64,000 bases of DNA from assembly GCF_011068285.1 (NCBI RefSeq), contig NZ_CP049616.1:848501-912500 (forward strand). Reading direction: 5' to 3'. Position numbers and translations under genes: made by a program. Positions 51,211 through 58,342 of the stretch are shown piece by piece (the first letter of the stretch is position 1; every line of letters begins with the position of its first letter). The notes under the pieces were generated by a model. It did not search any database. It saw nothing but the letters and a program-made list of their open reading frames with translations, and was not told the origin of the DNA. Source of the stretch: Flagellimonas oceani (GTDB lineage: Bacteria; Bacteroidota; Bacteroidia; Flavobacteriales; Flavobacteriaceae).

Positions 51211-52146
51211 TTATGGAGTGAGAATCAGTTTCCCAACGGTTCTACCGGTCTCCTGTTGTTGATGTGCCTCCTGTACCTGATCAAAACCATAGGTCTTGAA
51301 AATGTGCGGTCTCAGGACGCCCTGTTCCAAGAACGATGCGATCTGTTCCATGTCCCCGCCATTGGATTCCACCAGGATGAAATACCCTTTTACCCCTTTG
51401 CCCGCTGCCCTAGCGGTCACTTCCTCGTTCAGGCCGGTGGGGATGCTGATGATCGTACCGCCTTCCTTGGTCACTTCCAGGGAACGGTCGATGTTTTCAC
51501 CTCCAATGGTATCGAGGACAAAATCAAATTCCCTGGGGTGCGCGCCCCAGTCGTAGCCGTTATGGTCAATGTGGCCATCGGCACCCAGGCCCAGTACAAA
51601 ATCCCTGTTTTTTGCAGAGGATGTGCCGACCACCGTTGCCCCCAAATGTTTGGCGATCTGTACCGCGATGTGTCCCACTCCCCCCGAAGCGGCATGGATA
51701 AGGACCTTTTGGCCTTTTTGGACCTTGGCGTTGGAGACCAGGGCCTGCCAAGCGGTCAGGGCCACCAGGGTCGTTGCGGCGGCCTCTTCATGGGTGATGT
51801 TCTGGGGTTTGAGTGCGAGCTGTGATGCCGGGGCCGCTACGTATTGTGCATAGGCCCTGCCATGCCCGGGAAAGTTCACCATCCCGAACACCTCGTCGCC
51901 GATTTGGAACTTGGGGTCTTTGCTCTGGACCACCGTACCTGAAACGTCCCAGCCCAAGATAAGTGGACTTTCCTCCTTGATGCGTCCATATATGCCCTTT
52001 CCGTTACGGGTCTTTGTATCGACAGGGTTGATGCTTATCGCCTTGGCCTGTATCAATACCTCCCCGGATGTGATGTTCGGTCTATCGACCTCTAGTAAGG
52101 CCAAGTTTTCTGTACCCCCGGGTGCTTGTAATACAATTGCTTTCAT
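51211..52146 (-). CDS. NADPH-dependent MDR quinone oxidoreductase
   Basis: A 311-residue medium-chain reductase of the zeta-crystallin group without the structural zinc loop. It begins MKAIVLQAPGGTENLALLEVDRPNITSGEVLIQAKAISINPVDTKTRNG, has VFGMVNFPGHGRAYAQYVAAP and the cofactor motif AASGGVGHIAVQIAKHLGATVVGTSSAKN. It reduces quinones or alkenals with NADPH. It is the intact copy of the gene at 46804-47737, in the same orientation. Both copies end at almost exactly the same point, so the duplication is gene-sized. Confidence 0.9.
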   Translation of the reverse strand: MKAIVLQAPGGTENLALLEVDRPNITSGEVLIQAKAISINPVDTKTRNGKGIYGRIKEESPLILGWDVSGTVVQSKDPKFQIGDEVFGMVNFPGHGRAYAQYVAAPASQLALKPQNITHEEAAATTLVALTAWQALVSNAKVQKGQKVLIHAASGGVGHIAVQIAKHLGATVVGTSSAKNRDFVLGLGADGHIDHNGYDWGAHPREFDFVLDTIGGENIDRSLEVTKEGGTIISIPTGLNEEVTARAAGKGVKGYFILVESNGGDMEQIASFLEQGVLRPHIFKTYGFDQVQEAHQQQETGRTVGKLILTP

Positions 52147-52236
52147 TTTTATATTCTTTTGAATGTTTTTATATACTGTTTTAGGGTCTTGTTACAGACA
52201 TTTTTTCCAATTCCACTATACGGATATTAACCGTTT

Positions 52237-53364
52237 TCATAGTTTTAACCGGAACACCTTATAGGGCAGTTTGGTTTTGTTTTCCCCTTGATGAAACCAA
52301 GGCATCAACTGGATTTGGGAAGCTGTGATATACAAATACCCATCTTTGGAAATACTGTAGCTATCAGGCCAAATGAGTTGATCACTGTCCCGAACCAATT
52401 CCTCCATTTGAAGTTCTGGTGTAATTCTGATGATGCTGTTATTCTCTAGGTCACCAAAATAAAGATTGCCCTTGGTGTCAAAGATCATGCCGTCAGTGGT
52501 GGTGAATTTGCCGAGATTCTGTACACCTTTTTCCATAGTGTTCATGGGTGTTTCAAAATCCCTTAGCAATGAAGTGGCTATACGGTATAATTTGTTATCG
52601 GTAAGCGGTTTGAAATAAAGCCATTCCCTATCTGGGCTTAGGGCTATCCCGTCGCTGTTTACCTTTAAGGGTTGACCGTCCGAGGCAGTAAGTTCCTCGC
52701 CCAAAGGACTGAACGTATAGCTACTGTCCGATAGGACGGCAGGGGCTCCAGCTAGGACGTATCTTGATTCCCCGGATGTGATATTCAATACCACTAAACC
52801 ACCAGCAGATGAATCCGTCATATACGCAAAACCGTTTTGATTGTCCACCCTGATATCATTGAGATATACATGGTCGTGAACGATATCCTCGGGAAACCTA
52901 TAGATCCGTTCGATGGCATCCGTGGCCAAATTGATCTTGATCACCTTGTTGCTTCTTTGGTAAACTGGACCTAATCCAATCCCGGCCGCATCCACGATCC
53001 ATAGATAGTTTCGGTCATCGGTGTAGACCGCCTGTACCGTGACAAATTTGTTTTGTCCGTCCTCTCCTTTTTTAAAACTGTTCCAAGCTTCATTGGGGTA
53101 GGGCAAGGCCTTGCCTTGTTTTACCTCGACTACGGAGTGGGCATGTTGGTCCAGCCAATAGGGGTAGTTCACAAATAAGCGATTGTCCTGTGATACGGCC
53201 ACCCCTGTAAACTGGTAAATACTGTCGGTATACACCGTTTCCAAATTATGTGTTTTGGCAGCCGTCTTGGATTCAACAGTATAACCAATGGTACTTGTTT
53301 TAACCTTACAGGCCACCAAGGCAAGTAAAAGGGTTGTCATTATAATGTATCGAATTGTTTTCAT
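52237..53364 (-). CDS. Major royal jelly-like (yellow) lipoprotein
   Basis: A 375-residue beta-propeller protein of the MRJP/yellow family, exported as a lipoprotein (LLALVAC). Blocks LFVNYPYWLDQHAHSVVEV, YPNEAWNSFKKGEDGQNKFVTVQAVYTDDRNYLWIVDAAGIGLG, VYLNDIRVDNQNGFAYMTDSSAGGLVVLNI and LSPDREWLYFKPLTDNKLYRI follow the family order. Bacterial members have been linked to phenolic oxidation chemistry in annotation, but no activity can be read from the sequence. The gene has an independent promoter region of about 185 bp. Confidence 0.82.
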   Translation of the reverse strand: MKTIRYIIMTTLLLALVACKVKTSTIGYTVESKTAAKTHNLETVYTDSIYQFTGVAVSQDNRLFVNYPYWLDQHAHSVVEVKQGKALPYPNEAWNSFKKGEDGQNKFVTVQAVYTDDRNYLWIVDAAGIGLGPVYQRSNKVIKINLATDAIERIYRFPEDIVHDHVYLNDIRVDNQNGFAYMTDSSAGGLVVLNITSGESRYVLAGAPAVLSDSSYTFSPLGEELTASDGQPLKVNSDGIALSPDREWLYFKPLTDNKLYRIATSLLRDFETPMNTMEKGVQNLGKFTTTDGMIFDTKGNLYFGDLENNSIIRITPELQMEELVRDSDQLIWPDSYSISKDGYLYITASQIQLMPWFHQGENKTKLPYKVFRLKL

Positions 53365-53549
53365 GGTGTAAATGTTTTTTTTGGCAAGTTGGCTCCAGTC
53401 AGGTTTCCTTCAGTATAAATTTCTGTTGTTTCCTGTAATGGCAATATTCAAACAAGAGTAACTGTAAGTCGTCCAAAAAGCAACGACCTCCTCCTAAATG
53501 AGATGCCTGTAGTGGCTAGAGAAGGTCGTCGTTGGATATTGAAAACTGC

Positions 53550-54524
53550 TTACATTTCCTTTGTAACCTCAATACCTATTTTTCCATAGAAGTTTTTATC
53601 CCCCGTTTTGAATTCCAAAAGGCTGTGGGCCTTACCGATTTCTTCCAAAGGGAACACCTTTTTTAGTACCGGTCTCAGCTTGTTGTTCTCCACCAAACGG
53701 GTGAGCTCGTCGAGTTTGTTTCTGTTCTGTCTTGTAAAGACAAAGTGATAGGATGCGTTTTTCCCCCAGGCCTCGATAAGGTTTTGCGGTTGTGCGATAT
53801 CTACGATGGTGACCACTTGCCCCATCTGTGCGAGGATCTTTCCACTGTCGGATAGGGTATTGCCCCCTATGGTGTCGATTACCACATCGACGCCCTTTCC
53901 GGCCGTGAGGTTCAGGATGGTATCGATGTAATTCTCGTTTTCATAGTCGATGACATGGTCCGCGCCGAGTTCCAAGAGGAATTCATGATGTGCCTTTCTG
54001 GCCGTTGTAAATACGGTCGCCCCCATGGCCTTTGCTATTTGGATGGTGGGGATGCCCACGCCACCGGCACCGCCGTGTACCAGTATGGACTGGTTGATCT
54101 TGAGCTGTGCCCTGGTCACGAGCATTTCCCATGCCGTTCCGGCGGCCAAGGGCAGGGTAGCGGCCTCTAGATGGCTGAGGTTCTTTGGTTTTAGTCCAAT
54201 GATGGCCTCGTTGGCCACATGGAACTCCACATAGCTTCCCGGCCCGTTAAAGATTTCGGGGGTGTAATAGACCTGGTCACCGACCTTGAAGTTTTCAACG
54301 CCCGGACCGACCTCCACAATCTCGCCGGAGACATCGTGGCCTGTGATGACGGGCAATTCCAATTCACTTTTATAGTCCCCGCGGCGTACTTGGTAGTCCA
54401 ATGGGTTGACCGAGGTGGCGAAGACCTTGACCAGAACCTCCTTGAACCCCGGTTTAGGAGTTGGGATATCGGTGATTTCAAAATTCTCGATAGGGCCGAA
54501 TTCTTTTAATACTGCTGCTTTCAT
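53550..54524 (-). CDS. NADP-dependent MDR oxidoreductase
   Basis: A 324-residue quinone oxidoreductase-like enzyme. It shows MKAAVLKEFGPIENFEITDIPTPKPGFKEVLVKVFATSVNPLDYQVRRGDY, GHDVSGEIVEVGPGVENFKVGDQVYYTP and cofactor motif HGGAGGVGIPTIQIAKAMGATVF. It belongs to the same superfamily as the duplicated genes but is clearly different from them. A palindromic ArsR operator lies directly upstream, and the ArsR gene itself is the next gene upstream on the same strand. Confidence 0.9.
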   Translation of the reverse strand: MKAAVLKEFGPIENFEITDIPTPKPGFKEVLVKVFATSVNPLDYQVRRGDYKSELELPVITGHDVSGEIVEVGPGVENFKVGDQVYYTPEIFNGPGSYVEFHVANEAIIGLKPKNLSHLEAATLPLAAGTAWEMLVTRAQLKINQSILVHGGAGGVGIPTIQIAKAMGATVFTTARKAHHEFLLELGADHVIDYENENYIDTILNLTAGKGVDVVIDTIGGNTLSDSGKILAQMGQVVTIVDIAQPQNLIEAWGKNASYHFVFTRQNRNKLDELTRLVENNKLRPVLKKVFPLEEIGKAHSLLEFKTGDKNFYGKIGIEVTKEM

Positions 54525-54542
54525 AGTTATGTAATTATATAA

Positions 54543-54558
54543 TTAGGTAAATACCTAA
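54543..54558. promoter_or_regulatory. ArsR-type operator upstream of MDR gene
   Basis: TTAGGTAAATACCTAA, 7-bp arms with a 2-bp centre, 19 bp before the MDR start codon. Same arms as the site at 54909. Confidence 0.75.
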
Positions 54559-54577
54559 AAGTTAGACAAAAAAATTT

Positions 54578-54883
54578 TTATAGTTTATTTTTAATATGTG
54601 TTGCTAAATCTTGAATCGTTTTTTCATTTCTTTTATAATAGGTCCACTGTCCCTTTCGTGTTGCGATCAATAGATTCGCGGCCGACATCATTTTTAAATA
54701 GTCTGAAACCGTGGGAGTCGACATTCCGGCCTTTTTGGCAATATCGGAAACACATACACCTAGTTCAGGTGTGTCTTGGCTCAATTCTTCTTCCGGAAAA
54801 TGGGCAAAAGGATTTTTTAACCATTCCAAAATATTCAAACGAGTCTCATTTGATAATGACTTTATAATTTCCAACAATTCCAT
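54578..54883 (-). CDS. ArsR family winged-helix regulator
   Basis: A 101-residue regulator starting at the ATG 54883 (MELLEIIKSLSNETRLNILEWL), chosen over one at 54907 because it opens the conserved helix and leaves the operator free. The DNA-binding segment is GVCVSDIAKKAGMSTPTVSDYLKMMSAANLLIATRKGQWTYY. It has a Cys (Cys49) in the position before the recognition region, a possible redox sensor. With palindromes in front of both genes it probably represses itself and the MDR oxidoreductase. Confidence 0.87.
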   Translation of the reverse strand: MELLEIIKSLSNETRLNILEWLKNPFAHFPEEELSQDTPELGVCVSDIAKKAGMSTPTVSDYLKMMSAANLLIATRKGQWTYYKRNEKTIQDLATHIKNKL

Positions 54884-54908
54884 AGTGCTTTTCTTTTGTG
54901 GGTACAAA

Positions 54909-54926
54909 TTTAGGTAATTACCTAAA
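54909..54926. promoter_or_regulatory. Perfect ArsR operator
   Basis: TTTAGGTAATTACCTAAA, a perfect 18-bp palindrome, 26 bp before the ArsR start codon. Confidence 0.8.
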
Positions 54927-55369
54927 TACCTACATATTTTTTAATAAAACTTTGTGATATACTACTGTTGTAACCAAAGAACAATGGTGGTTGAAGAATT
55001 GACCAAAAGAATGAATTGTTGGTTTCCTTACTCAAATGGTAGCGGGACCGACGCTCTTCATTTGGACATAGAATTTTCCAATGCCCTCATAAGAAGAATC
55101 CATGGATTTGGAAAAAGGAATCAACCGGATGTGCGACTGATAGGCTATTAAAAAGTTGAACCTTATCAATAAATGAACACTATGGAAGCACCACAGAATC
55201 TTCAAGGGACCAATCAGGTCATGCAATACATACCGCAATTGCTCAATGTCCATATATCCAATGGCATCGTCTACAACTATCCAGACCCGATGCTATATTT
55301 GGACATGGATTATCATGAACTTTTTGTTTAAAAGGCATAGCAATAAAAAGGACGTGCTATGGGTTCCCA
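54927..55369. other. Intergenic region with short frames
   Basis: About 440 bp. Two short plus-strand frames (54983-55151 and 55173-55331) are open, without recognised domains. No repeat or strong structure. Confidence 0.5.
55173..55331 (+). CDS. Possible small hypothetical protein, 52 residues
   Basis: MNTMEAPQNLQGTNQVMQYI... ending ...DPMLYLDMDYHELFV. It is acidic and protein-like, and the frame just upstream ends with a loosely similar stretch (NGSGTDALHLDIEF). Could be a remnant of a larger gene. Low confidence. Confidence 0.25.
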   Translation: MNTMEAPQNLQGTNQVMQYIPQLLNVHISNGIVYNYPDPMLYLDMDYHELFV

Positions 55370-56164
55370 CTAGTCCGTCCTTGACTCGAGGTAAGAACAG
55401 ACGACCGTTTCCAATTGGGTCAGGTCGTCAACGATAAACCTTGGATCAAGGAGTTTGCAATCGTGTACCGATTTCCTTGTGATGGAATTTGTGACCGCAA
55501 AAACGGGCATTCCCGCATTTTGTGCGGCCATGATTCCGTTAGGGGAATCCTCAATGACCAGACATTGCTCTGAATTTAGCCCGAAATGCTCCTTGGCCTT
55601 TTTGTAAATATCCGGTGCCGGTTTTCCGTTGGCTACATCATCACGCGTCAGGACCAGATCAAATTGATCGTAGATGCCAATGGCCTCAGTGACCTTTTTG
55701 GCCTCTGGCAAATGTGACATGGTGGCGAGTACCAAGGTGTAGTTTTCCCTTTTTAGCCTATGGAAGAGCCCAAGGGTGTATGTGCAAAAATGTTTGGACA
55801 ACAGCTCGGTGTTATCCAGAATCTCCCGGTATAGGGCAAGTCGCTTTTCAATGAGCTTTTCTCCAATGGTTTCCAAATCGTCCGATGACAAATGGGTGCT
55901 AAGTTCCTTATAATAGTGTTTTGCGAGGCCTTGGACCACCTCTGTTCTGGACAAGCCAACAAATTGATTGAAGATGTCCGATACCTGTTTTTTATCGACC
56001 GCTCCTTGGGTCAGTTCCGAAATGGCCATCGCATAGGAATCGGCTTTTAGGACTTCTGTTTGTATCAATGTGCCATCCAGATCAAATAGCACTGCTTTAA
56101 TGGATTGTATGGTATTCATTCGATGTTGGAATAGTAGGTTTTTAAGGTTTGGCCCCTCGTTCAT
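55370..56164 (-). CDS. HAD family phosphatase (beta-phosphoglucomutase-like)
   Basis: A 264-residue HAD hydrolase. The nucleophile motif is VLFDLDGTLIQTE, motif III with Lys lies in RDDVANGKPAPDIYKKAKEHFG, and the acidic motif IV is VIEDSPNGIMAAQNAG. The alpha-helical cap is of the phosphoglucomutase/phosphatase subgroup. Its ATG overlaps the stop of rpiA (ATGA), so translation starts by coupling at 56164; an internal ATG at 56119 sits closer to the conserved domain. A sugar-phosphate substrate is likely given the rpiA partner. Confidence 0.88.
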   Translation of the reverse strand: MNEGPNLKNLLFQHRMNTIQSIKAVLFDLDGTLIQTEVLKADSYAMAISELTQGAVDKKQVSDIFNQFVGLSRTEVVQGLAKHYYKELSTHLSSDDLETIGEKLIEKRLALYREILDNTELLSKHFCTYTLGLFHRLKRENYTLVLATMSHLPEAKKVTEAIGIYDQFDLVLTRDDVANGKPAPDIYKKAKEHFGLNSEQCLVIEDSPNGIMAAQNAGMPVFAVTNSITRKSVHDCKLLDPRFIVDDLTQLETVVCSYLESRTD

Positions 56165-56835
56165 TTTTTAAATTCAAAGGTCTGGTTCCCCATGCCCATA
56201 ATGACCAGATCCGTACTGTTCAGAAACAGACCGGTTTCCACAATGCCCGGCATTGCTTGCAATAGGTTTTCCAGGGCCTCTATATCATCCCAGTTGGAGA
56301 CATCCAAGTCCAAAATACTGTTTTCTTGGTCTGTTCTGTAAACTTTTCCCTCTTCCATGCGAAGGTTTGAGGCCAGTCCCATATCCTTGAGTTCCTTGAT
56401 GATTTTTTGTTCTGCAAAGGGAATCACTTCCAAGGGGAGTGGGTAACCTCCCAATCGTTCACTTTTCTTGCTCGAATCCGTAATGATGATGTTCAAGTCG
56501 GAGTAATGGGCCAATATCTTTTCCCGTAGGAGTGCCCCGCCGCCCCCTTTGATGAGTTGGAGTTCCTCTGTAAACTCATCCGCACCATCGATGTTGATAT
56601 CAATCGTGGTCGTTTGGTTGAGCGGTAATAGTGGTATGCCCAATTTGGAGGCCAACTGTTCCGATTTTAGGGAAGAGGCAACGCCATTTATCTGCAGTCC
56701 GTCTGCAACCAGCTCTCCCAATAGCATGATCATAAGGGACGAGGTGGATCCAGAGCCCAGGCCGACCACCATGCCATTTTCTATATGTGTTATGGCTTTT
56801 TTGGCAGCATTTAATTTTTCGGTTTCCGTCTCCAT
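56161..56835 (-). CDS. rpiA: Ribose-5-phosphate isomerase A
   Basis: A 224-residue enzyme converting ribulose-5-phosphate and ribose-5-phosphate in the pentose phosphate pathway. The signature blocks are all present: GLGSGSTSSLMIMLLG, DINIDGADEFTEELQLIKGGGGALLREKILA with catalytic Asp and Glu, and IPFAEQKIIKEL. A palindrome overlapping a -7-like element lies about 20 bp upstream of the start, suggesting control by a dedicated regulator. Cotranscribed with the overlapping HAD gene. Confidence 0.93.
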   Translation of the reverse strand: METETEKLNAAKKAITHIENGMVVGLGSGSTSSLMIMLLGELVADGLQINGVASSLKSEQLASKLGIPLLPLNQTTTIDINIDGADEFTEELQLIKGGGGALLREKILAHYSDLNIIITDSSKKSERLGGYPLPLEVIPFAEQKIIKELKDMGLASNLRMEEGKVYRTDQENSILDLDVSNWDDIEALENLLQAMPGIVETGLFLNSTDLVIMGMGNQTFEFKK

Positions 56836-56854
56836 TGCAATTTATTGATGGTCG

Positions 56855-56877
56855 AAGTTTGTTCAGAACAAACTTAT
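56855..56877. promoter_or_regulatory. Palindromic operator over rpiA promoter
   Basis: AAGTTTGTTC and GAACAAACTT around a single A form a perfect 21-bp palindrome (56855-56875). On the minus strand it overlaps TAAGTTTG (56869-56876), which matches the Bacteroidota -7 consensus. A repressor or activator site is likely; the adjacent Crp/Fnr gene is one candidate but its known-type site at 57628 has a different sequence. Confidence 0.6.
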
Positions 56878-57035
56878 GCGGATTCTTTTTACTTTTGTCC
56901 CATATCAGAAAAAAAATAATGTTAACATATTGTTGACTGAAGTTCCGGGGCATATCGGATGATAGTGACATGAAATTGCTCCCTCTATGCCTTAACAAAG
57001 GAAATCCTTCCGGATTATAGTAGCGTATCGATTGT

Positions 57036-57599
57036 ATGAAATTGGAGCTTAGAAGACATATAGAGGAAATCATGCCCTTGTCCATTAAGGACTTCGATTT
57101 GATTGCACCCTATTTTGTACCCCAACGGTTTACTAAAGGAGAATTTGTGTTTCGACAGGGAGATAAGGTTCCGTATACCTATTTTGTGGTATCCGGCCTT
57201 TTAAAGCTGCTTTATAGTGATGCATCCGGGAAGGAACATATCCTGTCGTTTGCCATGGAGGATTGGTGGGAAACGGATTATTATGCTTTTTACCAAGAGG
57301 GTAGGGCGACGATGTCCCTAAGATGTCTTGAGGATACGGAGGTGCTCCACATAAGTTTGGAAGATTACCATAATCTCTGTGGCTCGTTTCCGCGTATGGA
57401 ACACTTTTTTCTGCAAAAGGCCATATCTGGTCATATTGCCTCCCAGCAACGCATACTGTCGCTGTTGGGTTCCAGTGCCGAAGAGCGGTATGCCATGCTG
57501 CTCAAGCGATACCCATCGCTGATACAACGGGTTTCCAAAAGTCAGATGGCCGCCTTTCTAGGGGTATCCAGAGAAACATTGAGCCGGTTTTATTCATAA
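57036..57599 (+). CDS. Crp/Fnr family regulator
   Basis: A 187-residue regulator with a cyclic-nucleotide-binding-like domain (LIAPYFVPQRFTKGEFVFRQGDKVPYTYFVVSGLLKLLYSDASGKEHILSFAMEDWW) and a C-terminal winged helix (VSKSQMAAFLGVSRETLSRFYS). The cNMP signature residues are not conserved and no FeS cysteines are seen, so the ligand is unknown, as for most Bacteroidota members. The protein is short at the C-terminus. A perfect TGTGA-N6-TCACA lies downstream before the RidA gene. Confidence 0.88.
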   Translation: MKLELRRHIEEIMPLSIKDFDLIAPYFVPQRFTKGEFVFRQGDKVPYTYFVVSGLLKLLYSDASGKEHILSFAMEDWWETDYYAFYQEGRATMSLRCLEDTEVLHISLEDYHNLCGSFPRMEHFFLQKAISGHIASQQRILSLLGSSAEERYAMLLKRYPSLIQRVSKSQMAAFLGVSRETLSRFYS

Positions 57600-57627
57600 C
57601 GGGTTTCAGCCTGCCCGTTTTAGCAAT

Positions 57628-57643
57628 TGTGATATAGGTCACA
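57628..57643. promoter_or_regulatory. CRP-like operator
   Basis: TGTGATATAGGTCACA, the exact TGTGA-N6-TCACA pattern. Centre about 34 bp before the -7 element TAATTTTG at 57666-57673, so near -41 relative to the expected start: a class II activator position. It lies between the Crp/Fnr gene and the RidA gene. Confidence 0.7.
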
Positions 57644-57700
57644 GGTGCGGCACATGTAGCCTCCGTAATTTTGTATCAGTAATAATTAAAAAAAGAAGGA

Positions 57701-58168
57701 ATGAAGAAAATCATTGTAACAGTCCTTTTTTATAATCTGATAACCGCGATGTATTCGCAAGACAAAAGCATGGAAGTAATGGAAAAACGAACAATTAATC
57801 CGTGGACTTGGCAAAAGGAACGAAGTTACCATCAAGCCGTTGAAGTGAAAAACCCGGAAGGCACCTTATATGTCTCCGGGCAAACGGCCATTGATGATGA
57901 GGGAATATCGAGCGATGCCGATATGAAGACCCAGTTGGAATTGGCCCTTAAGAATCTTGAAAAAGTGATCGAAGAGGCGGGTTATGACTGCAAGAACATT
58001 GTCCGATTGAACATTTATACCACATCCACCGAAGCATTATGGCCCCACTTCAATATCCTACAGGAATGGGTGGAAAAGCAGGGTATGGAACAGGCGTTGA
58101 CACTATTGGAAGTGGTCAGTCTATTTGAAACCTTGACCGTTGAGCTTGAGGCAACTGTTGTGAAATAG
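57701..58168 (+). CDS. RidA family protein with N-terminal extension
   Basis: A 155-residue RidA/YjgF-like protein. The core runs from YHQAVEVKNPEGTLYVSGQTAIDDEG through DMKTQLELALKNLEKVIEEAGYDCKNIVRLNIYTTST, the usual layout for enamine/imine deaminases; however the conserved Arg near the C-terminus of canonical RidA is not obvious (ending VSLFETLTVELEATVVK). A weak hydrophobic N-terminus (MKKIIVTVLFYNLITAMYSQ) suggests export, unusual for RidA. Likely regulated by the Crp/Fnr protein upstream. Confidence 0.82.
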   Translation: MKKIIVTVLFYNLITAMYSQDKSMEVMEKRTINPWTWQKERSYHQAVEVKNPEGTLYVSGQTAIDDEGISSDADMKTQLELALKNLEKVIEEAGYDCKNIVRLNIYTTSTEALWPHFNILQEWVEKQGMEQALTLLEVVSLFETLTVELEATVVK

Positions 58169-58189
58169 TCTCTCCAAATGGAAGATTGG

Positions 58190-58221
58190 AAAAGGGAAGC
58201 TCATTTCGGGTTTCCCTTTTT
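58190..58221 (+). terminator. Rho-independent terminator
   Basis: AAAAGGGAA pairs with TTCCCTTTT, followed by T, 21 bp after the RidA stop. Works in both directions. Confidence 0.75.
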
Positions 58222-58342
58222 GTTCTAAGCAGCGTTGGATTTCAATTTTTGTGGCCCAATACCTTTGTGATTATATCGAATGGGACCTGATCGCATTCTT
58301 TGGAAGGATATTTTTTATGGAGCACCAGTAATTATTCAGTCT

